A DNA stretch of 9,979 bases, taken from the NCBI GenBank assembly GCA_943326975.2, contig CALPVI020000043.1:1-9979 (forward strand). The letters run 5' to 3'. The position numbers and the translations under genes are program-made. A model generated the notes under the pieces. That model saw only the letters and a program-made list of their open reading frames with translations, made no database searches and had not been told where the DNA came from. Below are positions 1 through 7,953 of the stretch, one piece after another (the first letter of the stretch is position 1; every line of letters begins with the position of its first letter). This DNA is from Actinomyces viscosus. Lineage in GTDB: Bacteria > Bacteroidota > Bacteroidia > Flavobacteriales_D > Crocinitomicaceae.

Positions 1-2613
1 ATTAATTTTTACGCCCAAAAGATTTACTATTTCTCCATTTTTAGTAAAAAACAAGTTATTTTCAAAATTTATAAATTCGATTTCGGACTTCCATGTATTT
101 ATTTTTTCATTTTTGGAATTAAATATTTTCACATTTGGAATATCGACAATGGCCCAATTATTTGTTTTTAAATCCACTATAAATCTTCCTACTTTTATTT
201 TTTTTATGCTTTCAAATTGCTCTGATAAAATAGATTTATTTTTTGAATCATTCGTTAGAAAATAATTTCCTTTGTGTTCAATTTCAATGAAAATGAAGGG
301 AAGTAATGTATCACCATCAAAATTTAACACGCCCAATTTGTTATTAATTTCCGCAATTATAAATTGATTATTGATTATTTCAATTGGAGAAGCTGTAATT
401 GTCAAAGTATTTCCATTAAGGTTAGTAATGTGTCTTTCTTGTTTTTCTTTTATAAAGTAAGTTCCATTTTCTTTGATCTTTGGTAAGTGATTTAAATGTG
501 TAAGAATAGAATTATTTTTATCTGTTAGTATGAAATCATTTCTTTCTGAAAACAAAATAATATCGTTTGCTTTTTTCTCATAAGTGTAATTACAAAAAAG
601 TTTTGAAGTAAGTGTACTATCAAAGTAAACTGTTCCCTTTTGTGCGATTTCAACTTTGAAAATTGTATCAGAAAATTCTTTTAATCGTTCAATGTTTGAA
701 TAAATTAATGGAATGATTATCGAATCTTTGTTCACTAAACCCCAACCTTTTTTACCTTTTACAATAGCAGTATTTAAATAAAAATTACTTGCATAATCAA
801 AAGGTTCATCGAATAGAGAATCCCCATTTTTATTAATATAATTCCATCGAGCATTTTTGAATTCGAATAATTGTGAATCTTTTTTAAATAAAATAGTATC
901 AAAATATATTTGATCAACTGTAACAGCAGTTTTTGATTTTTTAAATGTTTTATTTGCTTCTGTAAAATTGCAATATCTAACAAACGCTTGATCACCTGGC
1001 TCTATATAATCTACTAATTTGATTGTATGATCTCTAAAATAAAAGCCTTCTCCAGTCTGATGAATAAATCGAGCATAGTCACCTTTTTTAAAGTCTTTCA
1101 TAGAAAAATTAAATACAGCAATGTGTTTTATTTTTTTGCCGATTTCATGGTTGTATATGGAATAAAAGTTAATGTTTTTATAGGCCAAATAATTATTAAA
1201 AAGGTTGATATCAGAAGTCCCTGAACGAACAAGTGTAATTGGAGCATCCTCTACATAAATTGGATTTTTGACAGATGGTTTCATTAAAACAGAATCTTGA
1301 CTATTTTTGATTCCCCATTTTAACTCAGTTTTCACCCATTGATGATTTTTATTAAAAACGCTTATTGTATCAAAATACCATCCAATTGAAAGTAAGCGAT
1401 GATCATATTCAAAATTGGAAAAATTGTTATATCGTTTTATTGTCATAACATGATCAAGTAGCACTTTGCTTTTTATTGTTTTGTCTTCATTTAAATAAAG
1501 AATTACTAATTTATCTGATTCATATGCTTTTATATAATTATCATAGATATCTAATTTGGAATAAAAAGCCGGTAATATTTCATTAAAAGTTTGAAGTTGA
1601 AGCAATCCTTTTCCACCCAAAAAGGTTTCTGTAAAAATGAAGTTTTTTTCGAAATGGATTTCTTTAAAATGACAGGGGATTTTTTCCTTGTAGTTGGAAT
1701 CTAAATATCCTTTTAATTGATTTTTGAATACGAAATAGCCTGAAGGAATTTTTAAAAAAAGATCGTAGATAGGTTGAATTAATATTTTACCATTTTTATT
1801 CATTAAACCTTGATTTTTACCTTTGAATATTTTATAATTATCACCTTCATATTCAATATTATCGTAAAGAGCTTCAACGATTGTTTTTTTTGATTTTTTA
1901 TCAATAAGTTTCGTTTTATCTAAATATGAATATTTAATTGAGTTTTCATATATATATACATTGTCAGCATTTTTGGGGAAATCAAATTTTCCAAATACAT
2001 CAACATAGATATGCTTATTTAAACCTTTGAAATAAAAATTGTTTTCATTGATATTAATTTTTGAGGGCAATGAGTCAATCAAATTTCCTAACGGATCAAA
2101 CAATTGAAAGTTAGAGTTTGAACTTTTTAATATTAAATAGTTTAAAATTGAAGCTTGTACATCTAAAGTAGAATGAATGGGGATACCTTTTTCCCAGTTT
2201 AAATTTAAAAGATAGATACTTGTATCATAGGAATAAACTAACCATTTTTCATCCATTTTTTGAGACCAATTACACAGAATACTTGTTTTTTTGTCTGAAG
2301 TAAATAATTCGTATCCTGCTTTGGTGTTTTGCTTGTAAATGCCATTTCCAATTTGTTCAAGATCATTATAAATAGATTTGGTTATTTCTTTTCCATAGAT
2401 ACCTATAAGGCCATGATTGTTCCCTTCAGAAAATATTGCAATTCCTTTTTCATCAAATGGTTGTACATCTGTATAAGTAATTGGTAACTGTATTTCTTTG
2501 TTTCCATCAAAAAGATACCATCTACCATTTCTCACTATTGGTAATGGGTGTGTTAACTGTTGACCAATTAATTGAAAACAAAATAAAAGTGCAATATATT
2601 TAAAGGATTTCAT
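1..2613 (-). CDS. Large secreted WG-repeat protein, C-terminus beyond the window
   Basis: I read this frame through from the ATG at 2611-2613 and found 871 codons with no stop down to base 1, so the gene is real and cut by the left edge. The N-terminus (residues 1 to about 19: Lys at 2-3, then a hydrophobic core ending LIGQ) looks like a signal peptide, so the product is probably periplasmic or surface-exposed. The body holds degenerate WG-type repeats. The clearest are RWYLFDG (from about residue 31), HGLIGIYGKEI (67-77), QGLMNKNGKILIQPIYD (268-284), KWGIKNS (432-438) and KGWGLVNKDS (622-631). The fragment ends in another NGEIV-type turn, so repeats probably continue. WG repeats are common in Bacteroidota and other bacteria, and their ligands are generally unknown. 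The start lies 12 bases after the stop of the upstream lipoprotein gene, and AAAGG sits 3 bases before the ATG. The pair therefore looks like an operon. The function is not known; a binding or scaffold role is only inference. Confidence 0.88.
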   Translation of the reverse strand, partial: MKSFKYIALLFCFQLIGQQLTHPLPIVRNGRWYLFDGNKEIQLPITYTDVQPFDEKGIAIFSEGNNHGLIGIYGKEITKSIYNDLEQIGNGIYKQNTKAGYELFTSDKKTSILCNWSQKMDEKWLVYSYDTSIYLLNLNWEKGIPIHSTLDVQASILNYLILKSSNSNFQLFDPLGNLIDSLPSKININENNFYFKGLNKHIYVDVFGKFDFPKNADNVYIYENSIKYSYLDKTKLIDKKSKKTIVEALYDNIEYEGDNYKIFKGKNQGLMNKNGKILIQPIYDLFLKIPSGYFVFKNQLKGYLDSNYKEKIPCHFKEIHFEKNFIFTETFLGGKGLLQLQTFNEILPAFYSKLDIYDNYIKAYESDKLVILYLNEDKTIKSKVLLDHVMTIKRYNNFSNFEYDHRLLSIGWYFDTISVFNKNHQWVKTELKWGIKNSQDSVLMKPSVKNPIYVEDAPITLVRSGTSDINLFNNYLAYKNINFYSIYNHEIGKKIKHIAVFNFSMKDFKKGDYARFIHQTGEGFYFRDHTIKLVDYIEPGDQAFVRYCNFTEANKTFKKSKTAVTVDQIYFDTILFKKDSQLFEFKNARWNYINKNGDSLFDEPFDYASNFYLNTAIVKGKKGWGLVNKDSIIIPLIYSNIERLKEFSDTIFKVEIAQKGTVYFDSTLTSKLFCNYTYEKKANDIILFSERNDFILTDKNNSILTHLNHLPKIKENGTYFIKEKQERHITNLNGNTLTITASPIEIINNQFIIAEINNKLGVLNFDGDTLLPFIFIEIEHKGNYFLTNDSKNKSILSEQFESIKKIKVGRFIVDLKTNNWAIVDIPNVKIFNSKNEKINTWKSEIEFINFENNLFFTKNGEIVNLLGVKIN

Positions 2614-2625
2614 GGCCTTTAGTTT

Positions 2626-3909
2626 TTAAATTAAATCATTTAGGCATTCTGTTAAATCATTTCCAACTTTTAGTGTAATTCCTGAATTTATTAATTGAAA
2701 AGTATGTTTATATTTTGCTTTTTTAACTTGATTAAATTCTTCAGGAGTGCAGGAGTACACCATGTTATTTGGTAAAATAGCTATGATGCAATTTATTTTT
2801 GATGGGTTGTATGAAAAATCTTTCAATTCATTGTCACTATATTTTACAATACATTTATCTTCAGGAGTTAAAAGATAGATCGAAGCATACTTTATATCAA
2901 TATCATTTTCAAATTCAATATCAGCAATTATTTTTGATCTATTTGGTTGACCACAAACATCCCAGTTGTATGTTCCAAATCCACTGATAGATATAGTGCG
3001 AATTGATTGTCTTTTCTCCATTTTATCCTGATATGCAAGTTGTTTTTTATATTCCGATTGAATTTTTTTATCAATTTTCGAAGTGTTATTTAAAGCTTGC
3101 TCCAAGAAGTAGGGTTCAACTAAAATGGTTAATATATCGTTGTTTGAAATTAGGTTTATATTATAATTTATTCCATCATTCGCTTTCGTTAACGTACATT
3201 TATTATTATTTCTAATAATTTTTCTCTTATTGCTTTTTGAAATCGTTTCCTTGGTTTTCCAACCTACAATTGTTTTATTAGCCAATTCAGGATATGGATT
3301 TGTATTAAATGTAACATCAAAGATGGTGTAATCATCATTTTTTTCTTCTTTCTCAATTGTATTTGTGTCCCTTATTTCTGCTCTTTTTGTTGTTTGATAA
3401 TCCCATTTACCTGTTTTTTCATCTAGTTGATAAAAATTCATACATGGGGTATCATTAATAGATGCAATTTCGATATTCGCTTTTTTTCCTTTTGCTAAGA
3501 AAACTTGTTTGTCTTTTTGTTCGGCAGATATAGTAAACATACCCCCTGAAATCAAATTACGCTTTACACCAGCTGTATCATATTTCATTGGGATTCCTGA
3601 CAAAAGGATATCGGTAAGTGTATGAAATTCGTTCCATTTAAGTTTAACATCTCCTGATATTTTATTTCCACTTTCATCTACAAAAGCATCTTCAGGTATT
3701 TCAATTTTGCTTCCTGTTTCTAGAATAATGCTTGTTGGTTCATCTGCTTTTACAAGAAAAACTTCGGGTTCTATTTCTAGATTTTTAATCGGTTGAATTG
3801 CTGATTTGAAATGAGCAACTTTATTTTTTGAAGAAGTCTTTTTTTGATCTGTATTTTTACAACTTAGGAGAGAAATTGTAAAAATTAGGAATAAGGATTT
3901 TGTTTTCAT
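2626..3909 (-). CDS. Bacteroidota lipoprotein with ZU5-like N-terminal region, unknown function
   Basis: I place the start at the ATG at 3907-3909, giving 427 residues. The frame could extend 9 codons further to 3936, but only the inner Met directly precedes a lipoprotein signal: Lys at 2 and 4, a hydrophobic core, and lipobox LLSC with Cys17 as the acylated residue. Residues 18-33 are a Lys/Ser-rich linker. Residues about 60-130 carry a conserved-looking block: GSKIEIPEDAF (66-76), GDVKLKWNEFHT (86-97), DILLSGIPMKYD (100-111) and SGGMFTISA (121-129). I associate this pattern with uncharacterised Bacteroidota lipoproteins that resemble ZU5 domains. A second block, SISGFGTYNWD (307-317), begins a probable beta-rich C-terminal domain; residues about 265-302 before it are charged and probably helical. 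It is likely anchored in the periplasm or outer membrane. It sits upstream of the WG-repeat gene with a 12-base gap, suggesting joint expression. No enzymatic motif was recognised. Confidence 0.85.
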   Translation of the reverse strand: MKTKSLFLIFTISLLSCKNTDQKKTSSKNKVAHFKSAIQPIKNLEIEPEVFLVKADEPTSIILETGSKIEIPEDAFVDESGNKISGDVKLKWNEFHTLTDILLSGIPMKYDTAGVKRNLISGGMFTISAEQKDKQVFLAKGKKANIEIASINDTPCMNFYQLDEKTGKWDYQTTKRAEIRDTNTIEKEEKNDDYTIFDVTFNTNPYPELANKTIVGWKTKETISKSNKRKIIRNNNKCTLTKANDGINYNINLISNNDILTILVEPYFLEQALNNTSKIDKKIQSEYKKQLAYQDKMEKRQSIRTISISGFGTYNWDVCGQPNRSKIIADIEFENDIDIKYASIYLLTPEDKCIVKYSDNELKDFSYNPSKINCIIAILPNNMVYSCTPEEFNQVKKAKYKHTFQLINSGITLKVGNDLTECLNDLI

Positions 3910-3962
3910 AATGCTATTTTTTATTAGATAATGCACATTTATTGAAATTGTAACAACTTACA

Positions 3963-3995
3963 TTGTCTTTTTTGCAACTTTATTTACTAATTTCG
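3963..3995 (+). promoter_or_regulatory. Candidate promoter for the YD-like protein gene
   Basis: TTG at 3963-3965 and TAATTTCG at 3988-3995, 22 bases apart, match the Bacteroidota TTG / TAnnTTTG arrangement with one mismatch in the second element. It lies 33 bases before the GTG start at 4029, in the 119-base divergent region. I found no equally good element for the opposite lipoprotein gene. In an AT-rich spacer a match of this quality can arise by chance. Confidence 0.33.
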
Positions 3996-4028
3996 GTTTA
4001 AATTAATTTAACGACTGATTTTTTATAC

Positions 4029-4913
4029 GTGAAAAAGTTACTTTTTATATCATTATTACTTTCCTTAACTGGTTTTGGACAGATGTTGGACAATTCTAAA
4101 GGATATGCTTTCACGGATAAACCTTTTTTCAATGAAGAATTTATTAAAACGAATAAAATCAAGAAATTAACGGGAAAATATTCTTTAAAGAAACCAGGGA
4201 AAGTAATTCAAACAACTGAATATAAGTATGTGTTTAGTTTTGATACCTTAGGGCATCTTATTTCCACTTACGAAACTAAAATAGAGAACGGATTCAAGGA
4301 TACGATCATTAATTTGTATGAGTATTCTAAGCATAATCATTTGATTGTTCATTGGAAAAATGATTCTCATGGCTACACGTCAAATCGCTATCATTACGAT
4401 TCATTAAATAGAGTGATAGCAGAAGAAGTGACTAGGGATATTTTAGGATCTGACGGAAAAGTTGAAAAATCAATTGTTTTGAATCGTGAAACAATGAAAT
4501 ATGATAACTATAAAAATCAAACGAAAAAAACGATTTACAATAGTTACGACTTACCTTACATGGAAGTGTATTGTAATTTTAACGAAGATGGCTACTTGTT
4601 GAATACAGAAGAAAGAATGAAAATGACTTCAAATAGTAATCGTTTTTATTATGAATACAATGATAAAGGATACATGTCAGCTTATAAAATTGGCACTCCT
4701 ATTGAAGGTAAATTTGAAGAGGAATGGTTTTTTAAGTACGATAAATTTGGACAATTGTATGAAAAACATACGTATAAAAACGGAGAGCATGTTACAGATT
4801 TACAGATAATTTACAATGATCAAACCAAGTTGTTGTCATCTGTTTTAACGCGTGATGTTCGAACAAATTATATCTACATTCTTAGATTTCAAAATTTCGA
4901 ATTTTATAAATAA
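4029..4913 (+). CDS. Secreted protein with YD/RHS-like repeats, unknown function
   Basis: The protein has 294 residues. The start codon is GTG (4029-4031). It is favoured because it gives an intact signal peptide, MKKLLFISLLLSLTGFGQ, whereas the next Met (residue 19) would remove it. The mature part contains spaced, degenerate repeats of aromatic-x-Tyr/Phe-Asp/Asn-x-x-Gly type: FSFDTLGHLIST (69-80), YHYDSLNRVIAE (121-132), FNEDGYLLNTE (184-194), YYEYNDKGYMSAY (207-219) and FFKYDKFGQLYEK (234-246). These resemble the YD repeats of RHS proteins, but there is no RHS core motif, no self-cleavage site and no toxin domain, and the protein is far shorter than an RHS toxin. There is no T9SS sorting domain or lipobox, so it is probably periplasmic. 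It is a single-gene unit, divergent from the lipoprotein gene and convergent with gpmI. Secretion is well supported; function is not known. Confidence 0.8.
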   Translation: MKKLLFISLLLSLTGFGQMLDNSKGYAFTDKPFFNEEFIKTNKIKKLTGKYSLKKPGKVIQTTEYKYVFSFDTLGHLISTYETKIENGFKDTIINLYEYSKHNHLIVHWKNDSHGYTSNRYHYDSLNRVIAEEVTRDILGSDGKVEKSIVLNRETMKYDNYKNQTKKTIYNSYDLPYMEVYCNFNEDGYLLNTEERMKMTSNSNRFYYEYNDKGYMSAYKIGTPIEGKFEEEWFFKYDKFGQLYEKHTYKNGEHVTDLQIIYNDQTKLLSSVLTRDVRTNYIYILRFQNFEFYK

Positions 4914-4944
4914 AAAAAGCCGAAAGATTATTTCCTTCGGCTTT
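4912..4944 (-). terminator. Rho-independent terminator of the metF-gpmI operon
   Basis: AAAGCCGAA (4916-4924) pairs perfectly with TTCGGCTTT (4936-4944), a 9-base-pair stem around an 11-base loop. Read on the minus strand, the stem runs straight into seven Ts (the As at 4912-4918 on the plus strand), which is a classic intrinsic terminator 17 bases past the gpmI stop. Read on the plus strand, the hairpin begins right after the TAA of the YD-like gene but is followed only by TTTAG, so termination in that direction should be weaker. Confidence 0.88.
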
Positions 4945-4961
4945 AGTATAGTTAATTAGTT

Positions 4962-6479
4962 TTAAACCAATGATTGACCTGTCATTTCAATTGGTGAAGA
5001 AATACCTAATCTTCTTAAAATTGTCGGTGCAACATCTGCTAATATTCCATCTTTAATCGTTAATCCTTTTTCTTTACTCACTAGTACGGCTGGTACTGGA
5101 TTTAACGAGTGTGCTGTATTAGGAGATCCATCTGCATTCAAGGCAAAATCAGCGTTACCATGATCAGCGATGATTAAGAATTCATAGTTTTTTTTAAGTC
5201 CTGCTTCAACAACTTCTTTTAAACAACCGTCAACTGTTTCAACTGCTTTTACAATTGCCTCATATACACCAGTATGTCCTACCATATCAGGATTCGCAAA
5301 GTTTAAACAAATAAAGTTTGGAGTTGTGTTTTCAATGTATTTAACGATTTTATCTTTTATCTCAATTGCACTCATTTCAGGTTGTAAATCGTACGTTGCT
5401 ACTTTTGGTGAATTGACTAAAATTCGATCTTCATTTGGAAAATTTTCTTCTCTTCCTCCATTGAAAAAGAAAGTTACGTGAGGATATTTTTCTGTCTCAG
5501 CAATTCTTACTTGTGTTTTGTCTAATTTTGATAAAACTTCTCCCAATGTATATTGAAGATTGTCCTTCTCAAATATCACTTGTACATTTTCAAAAGTTGC
5601 ATCATAATTCGTCATCGTATAATATTCCAATGCTAATTTGTTCATGTTGTATTCATGAAAATCTTTTTGAGTCAAAGCAATCGAAATTTCACGCGGACGA
5701 TCTGTTCTGAAATTAAATGAAATTACAACATCATTTTCTTTAATTGTTGCGATTGGTTGCCCATTTTCTGTAATGATAGAAGGTTCAATAAATTCATCCG
5801 TTACATTATTTGCATAAGATGATTCAATAGCTTCAATAGCAGAATTAAAATGGGTTCCTGTTGCATGAACTAAGGCATCGTAAGCTTTTTTAACACGCTC
5901 CCATCGATTATCTCTGTCCATTGCATAATATCTTCCAACTATAGAAGCTATTTTACCTGTAGTATTCGCAATTTGTGATTCTAATTCTTTTATAAATGCC
6001 AATCCACTTTTTGGATCACAATCTCTTCCGTCTGTAAAAGCATGAATGAAAACATCTTTCAATCCATGTTCATGAGCTAATTTACAAATAGCATAAACAT
6101 GCTCTTGATTACTATGTACCCCACCTTTTGAAACCAATCCAATCAAATGAAGTGCAACATTGTTTGCTTTTGCTTTTTTAATTGCATCTAATAAAATTGG
6201 GTTCTCGAAAAATTCTCCATCACGGATAGATTTGTTGATCCGCGTCAATTCTTGGTAAACTATTCTTCCAGCACCAATATTCATGTGACCTACTTCAGAA
6301 TTACCCATTTGTCCTTCAGGTAATCCAACATTTTCACCACTTGTTAATAGTTGAGCATGAGGATAATTTTCAATCAATGAATCCATAAATGGAGTTTTTG
6401 CATTGTAAACTGCATCTGATTTTGATTTATCGCCGATACCCCAACCATCTAAGATGATCAATCCAAAATTATTTGTCAT
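4962..6479 (-). CDS. gpmI: 2,3-bisphosphoglycerate-independent phosphoglycerate mutase
   Basis: This cytosolic, manganese-dependent enzyme interconverts 3-phosphoglycerate and 2-phosphoglycerate in glycolysis and gluconeogenesis. The 505-residue length is typical for the family and the protein is intact. Visible landmarks are: LDGWG (10-14) with metal ligand Asp11; GNSEVGH (59-65) with Ser61 as the phosphorylated nucleophile; FTDGRDCDP (148-156); GRYYAMDRDNRWER (182-195) for substrate binding; FRTDRPRE (257-264); FFFNGG (337-342); NFANPDMVGHTG (393-404) and ADHGNAD (438-444), with the second-half metal ligands. It belongs to the alkaline phosphatase superfamily and is unrelated to the cofactor-dependent GpmA. 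It is the last gene of the operon: its ATG comes one base after the TAA of the histidine kinase gene, so translation is probably coupled to that gene, and a strong terminator lies just downstream. The identification is secure. Confidence 0.98.
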   Translation of the reverse strand: MTNNFGLIILDGWGIGDKSKSDAVYNAKTPFMDSLIENYPHAQLLTSGENVGLPEGQMGNSEVGHMNIGAGRIVYQELTRINKSIRDGEFFENPILLDAIKKAKANNVALHLIGLVSKGGVHSNQEHVYAICKLAHEHGLKDVFIHAFTDGRDCDPKSGLAFIKELESQIANTTGKIASIVGRYYAMDRDNRWERVKKAYDALVHATGTHFNSAIEAIESSYANNVTDEFIEPSIITENGQPIATIKENDVVISFNFRTDRPREISIALTQKDFHEYNMNKLALEYYTMTNYDATFENVQVIFEKDNLQYTLGEVLSKLDKTQVRIAETEKYPHVTFFFNGGREENFPNEDRILVNSPKVATYDLQPEMSAIEIKDKIVKYIENTTPNFICLNFANPDMVGHTGVYEAIVKAVETVDGCLKEVVEAGLKKNYEFLIIADHGNADFALNADGSPNTAHSLNPVPAVLVSKEKGLTIKDGILADVAPTILRRLGISSPIEMTGQSLV

Positions 6480-6480
6480 A

Positions 6481-7374
6481 TTAAAATGTTATTTCAAAGT
6501 TTGCTCCTTGCGGAATATTTTCACGATACGTTATTTTCCCATTTTGCATTTTCACAAATTCTGCTACAATAAATAACCCTAAACCAGTTCCTTTTTGAGT
6601 TCGTGTTTCTTCGTTACCAATGCGTATAAATTTATTAAAAATTTCTGTTTGAAATTCAGAAGGGATTCCAGGTCCTGTATCTTTTACTCCAAACACTAAT
6701 CGATTGGAAATGGATAAATAACCATATAGAAGAATCGGTCCGTTTGTTCCGGCATATTTAATAGCATTATCCAACAAATTGTTGATTATCGTTTCAATCA
6801 TAAATTTGTCACCTTCAATCGAAATGGGTTGCGAACATTCTAATAATACGACTTCTTTTTGGAGTATTTTATTGTATCTATCTTTAATTTCAACTAATAA
6901 TTGCGAAAAATTAATTTTTTCAGGATGAACGACAAAAATTTGATTTTCTAATCTTGAAGCATTAAGTATGTTATCAATCATGGATTCGAGACGTTGATTT
7001 TCTGAAATTGCCTTCTCTAATAATTGAGTTCTTTTTTCAGGTTCTAACGTTCTTTTCAAGATAGTTTGAAGATACAATTTATTTGCAGCAAGAGGGGTTT
7101 TTAATTCATGCGTGACAGAAAGTAGAAAATTATTTTGTCTTTGAGACAAGGTTAATTCCTTACGAATCGAAGCTCTGATTTTCCATAAACCAATTAAAAG
7201 AATAATGAAGAAAACCATTCCTTCACTAAAAATCATGAATATTTTTTTTGAGACATTTGTAGCTTTTGGCTCGATTTCCTTAGTTAAATCGATAAGATGA
7301 TAGCCCCACCATGTAAATTGCAAAATAACGTAAAATCCTAAAACATAGAAAAATAATGCTGTTTGTTTTTTCAT
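6481..7374 (-). CDS. Membrane sensor histidine kinase (HisKA/HATPase_c), no partner regulator nearby
   Basis: This 297-residue two-component kinase has every catalytic box. Residues about 7-25 and 46-65 are membrane segments. Between them lies a loop of only about 20 residues, so there is no extracytoplasmic sensor domain, and no HAMP or PAS domain. The HisKA dimerisation helix carries the phospho-acceptor in SVTHELKTPL (86-95, His89). The ATP-binding part shows the N box NNLLDNAIKYA (198-208), G1 box DTGPGIP (232-238), F box EIFNKFIR (244-251) and G2 box GTGLGL (262-267). It should autophosphorylate His89 and pass phosphate to a response regulator, but none is encoded in the window, so it looks orphan at this locus. 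It lies 33 bases after the small secreted protein gene and one base before gpmI. The signal it senses is unknown; the short loop suggests a membrane signal or a partner protein (inference). Confidence 0.95.
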   Translation of the reverse strand: MKKQTALFFYVLGFYVILQFTWWGYHLIDLTKEIEPKATNVSKKIFMIFSEGMVFFIILLIGLWKIRASIRKELTLSQRQNNFLLSVTHELKTPLAANKLYLQTILKRTLEPEKRTQLLEKAISENQRLESMIDNILNASRLENQIFVVHPEKINFSQLLVEIKDRYNKILQKEVVLLECSQPISIEGDKFMIETIINNLLDNAIKYAGTNGPILLYGYLSISNRLVFGVKDTGPGIPSEFQTEIFNKFIRIGNEETRTQKGTGLGLFIVAEFVKMQNGKITYRENIPQGANFEITF

Positions 7375-7407
7375 GTTAAAAGAATGTTTAATTTCAGTTA
7401 GTTGTAA

Positions 7408-7944
7408 TTATTTCCAATCTTTAGGAATTCGTTTCGCTAGTTTCTTTTTTAAGCGTTTTATAACGGTATCTCTGGAACTAATATTGCCACATTTAATGAT
7501 GTCTGTTGCAACATATTCACCATTTCTATAAAAGAAAAACTCAAAACTTACCGACACAACTTCGTCACGGTAAATAGGGAATAAGTGACCTTCTGCCAAC
7601 ATGCTTTTAAGTGTTCCGTGATTTTTAGCTAATTTGAATGATTTGTCAAATCCTCTAACAGATACTAATACATAAGTATCATATCCTTTCGTTTTTGCAA
7701 TTTGTTGTAAAGAATCTGAAGCTAAAATTTGCGGATCATTACCTACTTTAAGAATATTCATTGAAGGCATTGCTTTGATTCCATTAGCGGCAAGTACTTC
7801 CGTTAAGGCTACTTCAATCAAATAACGATCATCAGATTTATCTAATTGTCCGACGATTAAAGCATTATTTAATTTTAAATCTTTTGTCTGAGCAAGAAGA
7901 TTTAAACTAAATAAACAAATAAGCACTCCCAAAAATAGTTTCAT
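7408..7944 (-). CDS. Small secreted protein of unknown function between metF and a histidine kinase gene
   Basis: The protein has 178 residues. Residues 1-19 (MKLFLGVLICLFSLNLLAQ) form a clear signal peptide, with likely cleavage after Ala-Gln, and there is no lipobox, so it should be periplasmic. The mature chain looks like one compact alpha/beta domain: a strand (NALIVGQL, 27-34), a segment resembling a helix (YLIEVALTEVLAANG, 41-55), a strand entering KAMPSMNIL (57-65), a helix around SDSLQQIAKTKG (76-87), a strand YVLVSVRGF (91-99), then strands around VVSVSFEFFFYRNG (129-142) and a basic C-terminus (KRLKKKLAKR, 163-172). The layout is reminiscent of small periplasmic domains such as those in CsgG- or DUF4136-like proteins, but that is only an impression. 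It lies 9 bases after metF and 33 bases before the kinase gene, so it is co-transcribed with both. A role in feeding signal to the kinase is possible but not shown. Confidence 0.82.
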   Translation of the reverse strand: MKLFLGVLICLFSLNLLAQTKDLKLNNALIVGQLDKSDDRYLIEVALTEVLAANGIKAMPSMNILKVGNDPQILASDSLQQIAKTKGYDTYVLVSVRGFDKSFKLAKNHGTLKSMLAEGHLFPIYRDEVVSVSFEFFFYRNGEYVATDIIKCGNISSRDTVIKRLKKKLAKRIPKDWK

Positions 7945-7953
7945 ATAATTTTA

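Noticed and set aside
774..1224. Short open frames on both strands (774-995 minus, 1027-1224 plus)
   Set aside because: Both lie inside the uninterrupted 871-codon WG-repeat frame and have low-complexity Ile/Leu/Lys-rich products without domain features.
1..2613. A degraded or pseudogene region, because it contains only short complete frames with both a start and a stop in the window
   Set aside because: Reading all triplets shows no stop on the minus strand over 871 codons; it only looks gene-poor because its stop codon lies beyond the left edge.
2799..3215. Two plus-strand open frames (2799-2987 and 3003-3215) inside the lipoprotein gene
   Set aside because: They are antisense to a well-supported lipoprotein gene, show no coding signature, and are rich in Tyr, Ile and Leu as expected of AT-rich antisense frames.
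4029..4913. RHS/contact-dependent toxin with an adjacent immunity gene
   Set aside because: The protein is short, lacks the RHS core and a C-terminal toxin domain, and no small immunity-like gene follows; the next gene is gpmI on the opposite strand.
5513..5710. Plus-strand open frame antisense to gpmI
   Set aside because: It lies wholly within the secure gpmI coding sequence, and its product resembles no known family.
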